Assembly (NCBI GenBank): GCA_016195985.1 | Contig: JACPYP010000012.1 | Coordinates: forward strand, 140,027-204,026 | Direction of reading: 5' to 3' | Origin: Acidobacteriota bacterium | GTDB lineage: Bacteria > Acidobacteriota > Holophagae > Holophagales > Holophagaceae | DNA length: 64,000 bases | In this document: positions 43,680-53,080 of the stretch, in pieces | Layout: each line of letters opens with the position of its first letter | How positions within the stretch are numbered: the stretch's first letter is position 1 | Translations under genes and position numbers: made by a program | The notes under the pieces: model-generated | Seen by the model: the letters and a program-made list of their open reading frames with translations, nothing else | Databases searched by the model: none | Told to the model about the DNA's origin: nothing

Positions 43680-45563
43680 ATGGAGATGACGATGCTTGAT
43701 TCCGTCCGTGGCCAGGAGCCGGGCATGGCTTTGCCTGCGGAGACACCCCAACCTGCGTCCTGTGAAGAGGACAATCCGCTGCTGGGAGAGCTTCGCGCCA
43801 TCCTCGAACGTCGGGCCTTATCGCCGCGCTTCCAGCCTATCTTCGACCTACGGATTGGAGAGTTGTACGGTTTCGAGGGCCTCATCCGCGGGCCCAGCAA
43901 TTCAGTGCTGCACGCCCCTCTGAACCTGCTCGGGGTGGCGCGCTGTGGTGGCCTGCTGGCCGAGCTGGAGCGCTCCTGCATTGAATCCATCTTGGGCGCT
44001 TGGTCGGGTCTGGCCAGCCACCATCGAATTTTCGTCAACCTCAGCCCCAGTGCCTTGCTGGATGCCCGAAGCCGGGCCTCCCTGGGATCGGACCTGCTCA
44101 ATCAGCTCGGGCTTCTGCCTCGCAACGTCGTCATCGAACTTACGGAGAGCCAGCCCACTTTCAATTACGCCCCGCTGCTGGAAGCCGCGGAGTACCTGAG
44201 ATCCTTTGGTTTCACCCTCGCCTTGGACGATCTGGGCGAAGGCTTCTCCAGCCTCCGCCTCTGGTCCGAGCTCCAGCCGGAATTCGTGAAGGTGGATAAG
44301 CACTTCGTCCAGGGCGTGGGCAGCGATCCCGTGAAACTCCACTTCCTCCGGTCCATCCAGGAGCTGGCCAACCGTACCGGCGCCCGGGTGGTGGCCGAAG
44401 GTATCGAGACCGATGCCGACCTGGCCGTGATCCAGGAGCTGGGCATCGATTTCGGCCAAGGCTTCCTGCTTGGCAAGCCCGCCCTTCTACCCAACCAGCG
44501 CATCTCCCACGAACTCATCCACCGGCTGCGTCCCATGACCCAGATCGCCGCACGCGTGACACCCTCCACCCAACGCACCACGGCAGAACGGCTGCTGGTC
44601 CCCATTCAGGCGGTGACGCCCGGCACCTGCAACCTAGAGGTTCAGGCCCGCTTCCTGCGCCAACCCGACCTCCAATCCTTGCCGGTGGTGGATGAGGGCA
44701 TCCCCTTGGGCCTCATGAACCGCCACAGTTTCACCGACCTCATGTCGCGTCCCTTCAGCCCTGAACTGTACGGCAAGCGCTCCTGCGCCCAGTTCATGGA
44801 GACGGGCTGCCTGATCGTGGATCGCAATATCTCCATCCACGATCTCAGCGAGCGCGTGGTGTCATCGGATCCGCGCCACATCCTGTTGGGGTTCATCATC
44901 ACGCAGAACGGGCGCTACGTCGGCATGGGCTCCGGCCACGACCTCATGCGGGAAATCACGCAGATGCAGATCGCCTCCGCTCGCTATGCCAACCCCCTCA
45001 CCCAGCTTCCGGGGAACGTGCCCATCCACGAACATCTGGAATCGAGGCTGGAAACGCGGATTCCCTTCGTGGTCTGTTACTGCGACCTCGACCACTTCAA
45101 GCCCTACAACGATGTTTACGGCTACCGGCGAGGCGATGAATTGATCCAATGGACCGGCGTCCTGCTTCAAGAGTGCTTTGCAGAAGCCGCTGATTTCATC
45201 GGTCATGTCGGCGGCGACGACTTCATCCTGGCCCTGCCTCAGGAGGATTGGGAGGCCCGGGTGCAGGTTTTCCTGGAGCGATTCGAGGTTGGTCGCCATG
45301 CCTTCTTCGCGCCTCAGGATGATGCTCGCGATGGCTATTTCTCGGAAGATCGCCAGGGCCGGACCGTGTTCCATCCCCTGGCCTCAGTCTCAGTGGGTGT
45401 CGTAGAGGTTCAACCCGGTGCGTTTCAGAATCACCATGAGGTCGCATCGGCAGCCAGTTCCGCCAAGAAATTGGCCAAGCAGCAATCTGGTTGCAGTTGC
45501 TTCCTGGACCGGCGCCGGCCTCGGTCCAAGGTGGAGCAACCACAGCAAATCACCCAGGGCTAG
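43680..45563 (+). CDS. EAL-CBS-GGDEF cyclic-di-GMP signalling protein
   Basis: 627-residue cytoplasmic protein. The N-terminal EAL phosphodiesterase domain (about 40-275) has EGL at 66-68 instead of EAL but keeps the catalytic set: E66, N120, E153, D183, D184, K204, E240 and Q260. It is therefore likely to hydrolyse c-di-GMP. Next are two CBS-like segments (about 290-425) that could bind a nucleotide. The C-terminal GGDEF domain has GGDDF near residue 511, so cyclase activity is uncertain. Starts at 43680, 43686 and 43692 are possible; the latter two have better spacing to GGAG. Confidence 0.9.
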   Translation: MEMTMLDSVRGQEPGMALPAETPQPASCEEDNPLLGELRAILERRALSPRFQPIFDLRIGELYGFEGLIRGPSNSVLHAPLNLLGVARCGGLLAELERSCIESILGAWSGLASHHRIFVNLSPSALLDARSRASLGSDLLNQLGLLPRNVVIELTESQPTFNYAPLLEAAEYLRSFGFTLALDDLGEGFSSLRLWSELQPEFVKVDKHFVQGVGSDPVKLHFLRSIQELANRTGARVVAEGIETDADLAVIQELGIDFGQGFLLGKPALLPNQRISHELIHRLRPMTQIAARVTPSTQRTTAERLLVPIQAVTPGTCNLEVQARFLRQPDLQSLPVVDEGIPLGLMNRHSFTDLMSRPFSPELYGKRSCAQFMETGCLIVDRNISIHDLSERVVSSDPRHILLGFIITQNGRYVGMGSGHDLMREITQMQIASARYANPLTQLPGNVPIHEHLESRLETRIPFVVCYCDLDHFKPYNDVYGYRRGDELIQWTGVLLQECFAEAADFIGHVGGDDFILALPQEDWEARVQVFLERFEVGRHAFFAPQDDARDGYFSEDRQGRTVFHPLASVSVGVVEVQPGAFQNHHEVASAASSAKKLAKQQSGCSCFLDRRRPRSKVEQPQQITQG

Positions 45564-46016
45564 AAGGGCTTGAGCGGGACTGCCGAGCAAGCTCTTGGCG
45601 AATCGGAGATTCCAGGCGAACAATGCGCCCGCTCGTACGGTCGAGGGTGTAACGAAGAGGCCATTTCCGATATTTACGCCATCGGCCGAGGTCAATGCAC
45701 CCAGCCGAAAAGGGAGGGCCGAAACCGCCCAGTCTGCGCCCAGGCCCGGGAGCCGATCACTGCGAAGAAAGCGATGCTACTGATCACGATGAAGGCTGCC
45801 TTTAGGAGAGGAACGGCTCCGGCTCAAGGTGAATCGTTCTCAATGGCCGCTGCTCACCTTCATGGCTGGGGACCGTGAGAATTGACCTCAGCCGGACCGC
45901 CCGGCGATGTTCCTTGGTTGACGATCATGCGCCGGTGAGAGAGGATCCACGCTTCGATCTGATTCTCGCGCGGCCACCCCCTGTCGCGAGCCATCGAGGC
46001 GAGGCGGGACGATTCC
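45564..46016. other. 453-bp gap with no supported gene
   Basis: Between the c-di-GMP gene and the response regulator. Short open frames exist on both strands, but none has a ribosome site or a recognisable product. One minus-strand stretch (about 45860-46018) has protein-like composition (RDRGWPRENQIEAWILSHRR) and may be a gene relic. Confidence 0.4.
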
Positions 46017-46736
46017 ATGGTGACAATGTCTGCTGCTCCCAATCCCTCAAATCCGCTGATTCTTGTCGTGGAGGATGAGACGACCCTCGCGGCGCTGGTG
46101 CTGGCCAATCTGGCCTCAGAGGGGTTTTCGGTCATCGTGGCGTCTGATGGCGAAAGGGCGCTCGAATGCCATCGGGACCACCCCGCGGATCTGATCATCC
46201 TCGACTTGATGCTTCCGGGCATCGGTGGCTTCGAAGTTCTGAGGGCCTTGAGGCGGAAACAAGATAAGGTGCCTGTGCTGATCCTGACGTCCAGGGGCGG
46301 CAGCGAAGATCGTATCCAGGGGCTTCACTACGGGGCGGATGACTATCTGTCGAAACCCTTCGCCATGCTTGAGCTGGTGGCCCGGATCCGTGCGATCCTG
46401 CGCCGCGCGAACCCCGCAGAGGCGGTCAAGAGGACCCTGCAGAGCGGCCCCTTCAAGATCAACCTGATCCAGTTCACCGTTCATCGCGGGCGCACGGATT
46501 TGAGCTTGAGCATGAAGGAATTCCGCCTGCTGGAGGTTCTTACCGCGCATCCCGGGCGTGTCCATTCCCGCCGGGACCTTGTGAATCTAGCCTGGGAGCA
46601 CGATGCACGCCCCACACTTAGGACCGTGGACAAGCACATCCAGACGCTTCGGAAGAAGCTGGGAGACAATGATGACCACCCGATCATCCAAACCCTTGAG
46701 CGGGAAGGTTACAGGTGGGCATTGCCTGTTCACTAA
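46017..46736 (+). CDS. OmpR-family response regulator
   Basis: 239-residue two-component regulator. The receiver domain has D20/E21, the phosphoacceptor D63 (ILDLMLPG), LTSRGG and the conserved lysine in SKPFAM. The C-terminal OmpR winged helix shows LTAHPGRVHSRRDLVNLAW and TVDKHIQTLRKKLGD. The likely partner kinase is encoded at 51135-52724, with the TonB receptor and TlpA genes between them. It probably activates the promoter at 46803-46830 and perhaps the one in front of dsbD. Confidence 0.93.
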   Translation: MVTMSAAPNPSNPLILVVEDETTLAALVLANLASEGFSVIVASDGERALECHRDHPADLIILDLMLPGIGGFEVLRALRRKQDKVPVLILTSRGGSEDRIQGLHYGADDYLSKPFAMLELVARIRAILRRANPAEAVKRTLQSGPFKINLIQFTVHRGRTDLSLSMKEFRLLEVLTAHPGRVHSRRDLVNLAWEHDARPTLRTVDKHIQTLRKKLGDNDDHPIIQTLEREGYRWALPVH

Positions 46737-46802
46737 GGGCTTGTTTCAAGGTTAAATCTGGCCATTACACTATAAGGCTAATAAATAAATGCAATTGAAG
46801 CA

Positions 46803-46830
46803 TTGATATGGTTTTTTAAAAAAATACAAT
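46803..46830 (+). promoter_or_regulatory. Candidate promoter of the TonB receptor gene
   Basis: TTGATA (46803-46808), 16 bases, then TACAAT (46825-46830), in a strikingly AT-rich stretch 46740-46860. The start codon is about 100 bases downstream, leaving room for a leader. The A/T run between the boxes may bend DNA. Confidence 0.5.
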
Positions 46831-46931
46831 AAATTCGCTTGACTTCATGGGACGTTGTTGTTCAAAGGGGCTCAACATTCGGTCATCCCACCGGGAATCA
46901 CATTCACCTCATTCCCCCAAGGAGGACCCCC

Positions 46932-49877
46932 ATGTTGTCGACCATCAGGAACCTGGGCACGGGAAGATTATGTGCCCTCATCGTGGCTTCGTCCGGATGG
47001 CTCTACGCGCAGAGCAATCCCACGGGAAGCCTCTCAGGCACGGTTAAGGGCCCTGGTGGGGCGCCGGTGGCGGGGGCCCTGCTGCAGTACGACAGCGGCC
47101 GCGGCATTCACGAGACCCGCACGAATGAGAATGGACAGTTCCTGTTGCCGCAGCTGATTCCCGGCGCGGCGAAATTGAAGGTGCATGCTCCCGGAATGAT
47201 GGATGTCGTGCTCCAGCCGGTGGTCGTGGTGAACCAGGCCACGCAACTGAACATCGTCCTTACCCTGGTTGCGGGCGCCACGGTGGAGGTCATCTCTGTC
47301 TCCACGCCTCAGGCCGGCACAGAGCAGACCACGGCCTTGGTGGGCGCGAGCTTCGATTTGGAAGCGCTCAAGGCCCTTCCGATCATTGGAGATCCTCTCA
47401 GCGCCGTAGCGAAGATGATGCCGGGCACTCCATCCGGCGGTTTCAATTTCCACGCGTCGCAGGACAGCCAGAACAGTTTCCAGTACGACGGCGTGGAGGC
47501 GAGGTCCGCATCGCAGGGCGGACAGACCCTCCAGGTTAATCGTGACCTCATCGAGCAGATCCAGGTCCTCACGGGCGGCGTATCCACTCGGTACGGACGG
47601 TTCGTAGGCGGAATGGTCACAACCGTCAGCAAAACCGGCGGCAACGAGTTTTCCGGATCCATGCGCCACGACCTCACCAGTGCCTCATGGAATGCGTTGC
47701 CCCGGCTATCTGCTTTCACCACCAAGAGCGTGCCGGTGCCGCGGCATGTCGCTGATCAGCAGTCCTGGACCCTCATGGGGCCCATCCTGAAAGACACCCT
47801 TTTCTTCACGGCGGGGTATACGATCGCGACCCCGGGGACCACCACCGTGGTGAACAGTTCCCTGCGCAGCGGGCTCTTCGCGCCATTCAGCTACGTAGCA
47901 GAGGGGCATAGGTCCACCAAGGACTTCAAGCTCGATTGGCAAATCAACACCGACAATCGCCTCACTGCGGCTTGGCAGCAGTATCTGGGAACATCCACTC
48001 AAAGCACCAGCGGAGCCGGCAAGAGCAGCCTCGCCACCACCGGTGGGCCTTCCCGCGACGAACGAGGCTATTATTCGCTCGGATGGCTGGGTGTGCTGAG
48101 TCCGACGCTTCACGTGGACGTCAAGCTGTCCCAGACCCGCACCCAGACTGGAGGGCCCGGCACGGGGTCCCCTGGAGGCGCCGATGTCGTCACCTGGATC
48201 GACAGGTCCACTACTGGCAGCAGTGACACTTATGACAACGGGACGACAAGCAGTCCATTAAACCGGGAAATCATCCGGACGGCAGGCGTGAACTTCACGT
48301 GGTTTATCGCGAATCATTCGGTGGAGGCTGGAATCCAGGATTATTCGAGCAATAAAGTCTCCATGGGCACCTCTGCTCCGGACGCTGGTTTCGCAGCCAT
48401 GTCGCCTTCGAGGAAAGTCATCTGGTTCAACGGTTGGACAGCAGCGCCCCCCAGCATGGACCGTCAGTACCGCCTCATGTCCGTGAACAACAATCTCCTC
48501 TCCCGCTTGATCTTATTTGATCCCCTCCAGGGTGAAGTGAATCTGCGGGTGACCGGGCTGTATGTCAACGATGTTTGGACGCTTTCGACGCACTGGAACC
48601 TGAACTACGGGGTGCGGATCGACCGATATCACTACAGCTCGTCTCCCGAAGGAGACTCCTTCACCCCAACCACCTTTACGCCCAGGGCCAACCTGGACTA
48701 CGACCTCAAAGGGGATGGCCATCACATCTTCGGCGTAAGTTTGGCTGAATATGCAGGTTTGACCAACACCGGTGACTTCAGTCAGGCCTCGGTCGCCGGA
48801 AGCGTTCCCGTGCGTCTCTACAAGTATTACGGCGCAGGCACTGGCGCGGATGCTCTCAATGTGGACGGCACTGTGAATTGGAATGTCTGGGGCTCCGCGG
48901 CTGGGACGACTGGCATGGCGAATCCCTATTTCCAGAGTGGAAACCCCGTAGGCAACCGCAAGATCTCGGTTGATTCCGGCATCAAGCCGCCCCGATCGAG
49001 GGAAGCCACCCTCAGTTACCGCTACACCGATCAGACTCAGAGCTTCATCGCCACTTTGATGCACAAGCGTCAGGATCGCTATGTGGACGATCGCTGGGAT
49101 GGGGTTCCCGGCACTGCTCCTGGGGCGGCCAATCGCGTGCTTTGGAACGACCCCGGCGCCGAGGCCCGCTACACCGGGCTGGAGCTTCAATACCGGCGTC
49201 AGGTCACGGCAGACCTCAGCGCCGGCGGGAATCTGACCTGGTCCAGCACCCATGCCAACGCCGGTCAGGGGAACAACTCCTATCGGAACGATTTCGGAGG
49301 ACTGATCTCCAACGACTTCGTCGCTCCCTATGGTCCTCAACCGGGTCAGTGGGCCTCTTCCACGACGCCCTTCATGGCGCACGTGGACGGGACATACCGC
49401 CGGGGATTCGGGAAGTTCGGGGCGATGACCGTGTCTTTGCTCGGCAACTACTATTCCAAGAGTTTCGCGGGCTACCGCACCATTTACGGCAACACTCCGG
49501 GCAGCATCACTGCCTACGGTTACTCCCCCACCTTGGCCCGAACCTTTACGAACGAGAGGCTGTGGTGGCCAGAGCAGTACGGCTTCGATTTCCACCTTGG
49601 CTACGATGTGAAGGTTCAGAAGAAGGTGGAGTGCTTCGCCGCGCTCGACGTGAAGAACCTCTTCAACCACATGCAGCCCATGTACAAGTTCTACAGCTCC
49701 GTGCTGGCGGATGGGAACGGAACCACCTATACCAACCCTGCCGCTTTCCCGGCAGATTGGTGGTACAACCCCAGTTTCCGCGCGGTAGGCAATGCCACGG
49801 GTGCCAATCCCGATGGATCTGTCGGGGATTTCACTGCCCCTCGGGCCATCCAGGTGAAGTTGGGAGTCCGCTTCTAG
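46932..49877 (+). CDS. TonB-dependent receptor with carboxypeptidase-like N-domain
   Basis: Outer-membrane active transporter of 981 residues. A signal peptide (cleaved near SGWLYAQ) is followed by a carboxypeptidase regulatory-like domain (TGSLSGTVKGPGGAPVAGAL, about 32-110), a plug region (VEVISVSTPQAG, then QIQVLTGGVSTRYGRFVGGM) and a large beta-barrel ending in a C-terminal aromatic (VKLGVRF). This Oar-like type is common in Acidobacteriota. AAGGAGG lies 7 bases before the ATG. Substrate is not readable from sequence; the downstream thiol-redox genes suggest a cysteine-, glutathione- or disulfide-containing ligand. Confidence 0.93.
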   Translation: MLSTIRNLGTGRLCALIVASSGWLYAQSNPTGSLSGTVKGPGGAPVAGALLQYDSGRGIHETRTNENGQFLLPQLIPGAAKLKVHAPGMMDVVLQPVVVVNQATQLNIVLTLVAGATVEVISVSTPQAGTEQTTALVGASFDLEALKALPIIGDPLSAVAKMMPGTPSGGFNFHASQDSQNSFQYDGVEARSASQGGQTLQVNRDLIEQIQVLTGGVSTRYGRFVGGMVTTVSKTGGNEFSGSMRHDLTSASWNALPRLSAFTTKSVPVPRHVADQQSWTLMGPILKDTLFFTAGYTIATPGTTTVVNSSLRSGLFAPFSYVAEGHRSTKDFKLDWQINTDNRLTAAWQQYLGTSTQSTSGAGKSSLATTGGPSRDERGYYSLGWLGVLSPTLHVDVKLSQTRTQTGGPGTGSPGGADVVTWIDRSTTGSSDTYDNGTTSSPLNREIIRTAGVNFTWFIANHSVEAGIQDYSSNKVSMGTSAPDAGFAAMSPSRKVIWFNGWTAAPPSMDRQYRLMSVNNNLLSRLILFDPLQGEVNLRVTGLYVNDVWTLSTHWNLNYGVRIDRYHYSSSPEGDSFTPTTFTPRANLDYDLKGDGHHIFGVSLAEYAGLTNTGDFSQASVAGSVPVRLYKYYGAGTGADALNVDGTVNWNVWGSAAGTTGMANPYFQSGNPVGNRKISVDSGIKPPRSREATLSYRYTDQTQSFIATLMHKRQDRYVDDRWDGVPGTAPGAANRVLWNDPGAEARYTGLELQYRRQVTADLSAGGNLTWSSTHANAGQGNNSYRNDFGGLISNDFVAPYGPQPGQWASSTTPFMAHVDGTYRRGFGKFGAMTVSLLGNYYSKSFAGYRTIYGNTPGSITAYGYSPTLARTFTNERLWWPEQYGFDFHLGYDVKVQKKVECFAALDVKNLFNHMQPMYKFYSSVLADGNGTTYTNPAAFPADWWYNPSFRAVGNATGANPDGSVGDFTAPRAIQVKLGVRF

Positions 49878-49948
49878 CCAGGACTCGCGCCTCTCATTCA
49901 TGCCTGGGGGCCGTGTGGTTCTCTCCAGGCGACTTCTAAGGATTCTCT

Positions 49949-51082
49949 GTGCTCAACCGCTCCATCCTTATCCCGGCCTTTCTCGCGCTTCCAGGTCTCG
50001 CCATGCAGGCGCCTCAGGAAGATGCCCACGCTCTGGTAGTCAAGTACACCGCCCTGATCAAGGACTATCCCCGCCTCCGGGCCGAAAAGAAACGGGTTCC
50101 CAATGAAGCCAATCTTGAGTCGGTCTATGCCCGTCTTGCGCGAGAAACCAATCCCGAGGCTCGCCAGGTCCTGCTGGTGGCCCGCCAGTTCCTTCTGAAA
50201 GCCAGGGTTCCCAAGCCGCAGGGCCTCCCCGAGGACGTACGAGGCCTGGTATCCAGTTTAGACACCAGCCTCGAGCTCGAAATGGCAGCCCAGATTCCGC
50301 CGGATTCTCCCGCCCTGGAGCTGGTTCAGGCCGTGGAACCCGATTTCCTCGCCGATATCGCCTGGCATGCGAGTGGGGGGGGGTATGTGAACCAAAAGGA
50401 ATCTGAAGCGGCCCGAAAGGCTTTCGCGTACCTCGAACAAATCTTCGAGAAGCATCCCTCCCGGGAGGTCAAGGCGCTCGCCTTGGCCACAGGTGCCAAC
50501 CTCTATTCCAGGCCCCGCATGCTGACCGAGACCAAGGCCTACGTCGATCGTCTGGAGGCCTTCGCACCTGGGCATCCAGCTGTTGCCAAGTGGCGGGAAT
50601 GGCTTAAGCAGGCCGCCAAGGAAGATTTGGTGGCCCCGAAAGTCGGCAATCCAGTTCCTCATTTCAAGGTCGAAGATCTAGACAAGGCCAGACATGAGAT
50701 CACACCGGCCACCTTCAAAGGCAAGTATTGGATCATGGATTTCTGGGCCTCCTGGTGCGGGCCCTGCAAGGCCGAGCTGCCGAACCTTCACAAAGCCTTT
50801 GCCAAGTACAAGAGCCGGGGACTGGAGGTTCTCAGCCTTTCCTGGGACAAGAATGCTCGGGACATCGCGGCCTTCCGAAAAGATCCCCAGCATCTGATGC
50901 CATGGCATCATGCCTTTCCCCAGGGAGAATTGGCAAAGACCCTCAATGCCGCCTTCCAGGTCCGGGGCATCCCTCACGTGTTGTTGATTGGCCCCGACGG
51001 AAAGATCCTGGCGACGACGGAGGCGCTTCGGGGGGAGGCGTTGGAACAGACGCTGGAGAAGTATCTGCCAGCTCTCAAATAA
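49949..51082 (+). CDS. Exported TlpA-like thiol-disulfide oxidoreductase
   Basis: 377-residue protein with a signal peptide (MLNRSILIPAFLALPGLAMQ), a 200-residue helical region of unknown role, then a TlpA/ResA-type thioredoxin domain with WCGPC (C270, C273) in DFWASWCGPCKAELPNL. It would reduce disulfides in the periplasm, receiving electrons from DsbD encoded downstream. GTG at 49949 has AAGGA upstream. It lies 71 bp after the TonB receptor and 52 bp before the kinase gene. Confidence 0.9.
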   Translation: MLNRSILIPAFLALPGLAMQAPQEDAHALVVKYTALIKDYPRLRAEKKRVPNEANLESVYARLARETNPEARQVLLVARQFLLKARVPKPQGLPEDVRGLVSSLDTSLELEMAAQIPPDSPALELVQAVEPDFLADIAWHASGGGYVNQKESEAARKAFAYLEQIFEKHPSREVKALALATGANLYSRPRMLTETKAYVDRLEAFAPGHPAVAKWREWLKQAAKEDLVAPKVGNPVPHFKVEDLDKARHEITPATFKGKYWIMDFWASWCGPCKAELPNLHKAFAKYKSRGLEVLSLSWDKNARDIAAFRKDPQHLMPWHHAFPQGELAKTLNAAFQVRGIPHVLLIGPDGKILATTEALRGEALEQTLEKYLPALK

Positions 51083-51134
51083 TCCTGATCCATCGGTTCC
51101 ATCAGGAAATGTGGAAGGCCATTAGGATGGCAGC

Positions 51135-52724
51135 ATGTCTTTCGTCCGATTGAGCCACCCCAAGGCCCGGGCCCTGCGCCCGGGGTCTTGGGTACGGGCC
51201 CTTCCTCTACCGAGTCGAAGGGTTTCGAGCTGGGCTGTGCTGCTGCTCTGGGCCTTGGTCTGCACTGTCCTGGCCTTGCTTCCCCGCTGGTGGATCCAGG
51301 GCTGGTCCGTTCGAACGCAGGACCGATGGTTCGCCAGCGCCACAAGCAAGGCCGGCCGCCTCGCCCAGATTTGGGAGCATTCCCTCGGTCCGGTTCCGGC
51401 CTTCACCCGGGGTGACGAGCCGGTGATACGGGACTACCTGGCCAAGGAATGTCTCACCCGCTTCCTGATCGACACCGCGACGAACCGGGTTTGGGTGCGG
51501 GAAAGCGGACGCTTGCGGCTGGCGACGCCCGAGGAGTCGGAAGTGCCGAGAGACTGGGCGGCCCGGGCGACGGCTTCTGGCTGGTTCCGCTGGACCCCGG
51601 GACTTCCCATGCCCAAGGCGTGGGGGAAGGGGGCTTCGATCGTAGCCTTCGACCGCCAATGGTGTCTGCTGAAATGCTGGAATCCTGGAAGCCCAGAAGT
51701 TGAAAGATGGCTGGAGCAGAACCTGGGTGTTGCGGACGGCTACCGGTTTGGCATTGTTTCGGGCAGTGAGTATCGAGCCCTGATGGAGCGCATTGAGGGC
51801 CAGGGCTGGTTGGAGACCTTCGACCCCAGCCTTTCTCCGCGCACCCTCCAGGTCACCCATTCCGCTGAGGCTCCTTGCCGGTATTCACCGGGATTGAGCC
51901 AGGCCTTCGGCGGGAACTGGAGCGTCGTGGTGATGATGTCCCCAGGCGAGTTCAGGAGTTTCCGAGATGCTTACTTTTTCCGCCGCCGCATGGTCTGGCT
52001 TGCCTACGGAGCTTTGGTGGGGATCAGCGCCGTCGGTCTCTCGATGTTCCTCTTCTCTCAGCAGAGGGAGCGCATTCACTCGGACCACTTGGCTTCGCTC
52101 GCCCACAGCCTCAAGACTCCGTTGGCGGTGCTTCGCTCCCGCTGCGACACGGTGCTGAATGGGGATCTGGAGCGGGAAACGCGGCAAGCCCAGATGCTTC
52201 AGATCGGCACTGAGATCGCGCTGCTGACACGTCTCATCGAACGGGGCCTGGAACAAACACGGCTGGGCGGACAGGAGCCGACCGGTGATCGCATTGACAG
52301 CGCTTTCTTTGAATCGCTGGACGAGGAGCTGACCCCTGCTTTCGAAGCCCGCGGGCGGCAACTCGAAGTTTATTGCAGCGATCTCATCTTTCACGCGCCA
52401 GCCTCCGCGCTCCGGACCGCCCTGGTGACGCTGATGGAGAACGCTCTGCTGCATGGAGAGGGCCTCGTGGAGTTGCGCGCGGTCCAGGAAAAGGGGCGCA
52501 TCCTCTTGGTTGTCCGGGATGAGGGGCTTGGCCTCTCCGTCGAGGTCGCGCGATCCCTTCAAGAAGGCCATTCGTCGCATTCATCAGCCCAGGAAGCTTC
52601 TGTGAGTCCAGGCCAGCATCTAGGCCTCCTAATGCTGGCTCGGTTGGCCCGGAACGAAGGTTGGGGCCTCAGCCTGGAAAACCTCGAACCCGGTTTCATG
52701 GCGTCTCTGGAGATCTGGATCTGA
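51135..52724 (+). CDS. Sensor histidine kinase with cysteine-bearing periplasmic domain
   Basis: 529-residue membrane kinase. TM1 is near 33-50 and TM2 near 287-308, enclosing a periplasmic domain of about 235 residues. The transmitter has the H-box ASLAHSLKTPLAVLRS (H324), the N-box TLMENALLHG (N435) and DEGLGLS as G-box, with GQHLGLLM after it. The periplasmic part contains C106, C177, C181 and C248, which could sense thiol redox state. Its likely partner is the response regulator at 46017. AGGA is 7 bases before the ATG. Confidence 0.92.
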   Translation: MSFVRLSHPKARALRPGSWVRALPLPSRRVSSWAVLLLWALVCTVLALLPRWWIQGWSVRTQDRWFASATSKAGRLAQIWEHSLGPVPAFTRGDEPVIRDYLAKECLTRFLIDTATNRVWVRESGRLRLATPEESEVPRDWAARATASGWFRWTPGLPMPKAWGKGASIVAFDRQWCLLKCWNPGSPEVERWLEQNLGVADGYRFGIVSGSEYRALMERIEGQGWLETFDPSLSPRTLQVTHSAEAPCRYSPGLSQAFGGNWSVVVMMSPGEFRSFRDAYFFRRRMVWLAYGALVGISAVGLSMFLFSQQRERIHSDHLASLAHSLKTPLAVLRSRCDTVLNGDLERETRQAQMLQIGTEIALLTRLIERGLEQTRLGGQEPTGDRIDSAFFESLDEELTPAFEARGRQLEVYCSDLIFHAPASALRTALVTLMENALLHGEGLVELRAVQEKGRILLVVRDEGLGLSVEVARSLQEGHSSHSSAQEASVSPGQHLGLLMLARLARNEGWGLSLENLEPGFMASLEIWI

Positions 52725-53080
52725 GATACGGAATTCTCTTCCGACGAAGAGCAGGGGCGGTGAGGAAGCCTATGGCTGGACCCCGACTTACATGGCATGA
52801 GGGCTCATGTCGAGAGCGCTCCAAATCCAACAGAAGGCCTTCCTTTCGATGGGGTGTCTTGGGTGATTTCCATTCTTAACGCAACCATATGTAATGGATG
52901 GAATCCAAAAAGGCCGAATACGCCATTTGTTAAAACACTCCAAATTATTCACTGAACTACATCGTGCCATTCCTATCAAACCTGAAAATCTAATCCATAG
53001 GGCTCCTTCATCTTTGAAACCCGAAGGAGGCGTTCGGCTCTTTCCTGTCCGTATTCATCCGACTCCGCCAAGAGGACATC
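52725..53080 (+). promoter_or_regulatory. 356-bp AT-richer leader before dsbD
   Basis: No gene is seen. The second half (52860-53000) is AT-rich and probably holds a promoter for dsbD-trxB-trx-cyuA. CGCAACCATAT at 52880-52890 equals the left part of the Rrf2 operators at 29547 and 30022, but the second arm is not conserved. TTGTTA near 52927 is a possible -35. Confidence 0.35.

Noticed and set aside
45860..46018. Possible 52-residue minus-strand gene before the response regulator
   Set aside because: Composition looks protein-like but there is no ribosome site, family match or conserved partner.
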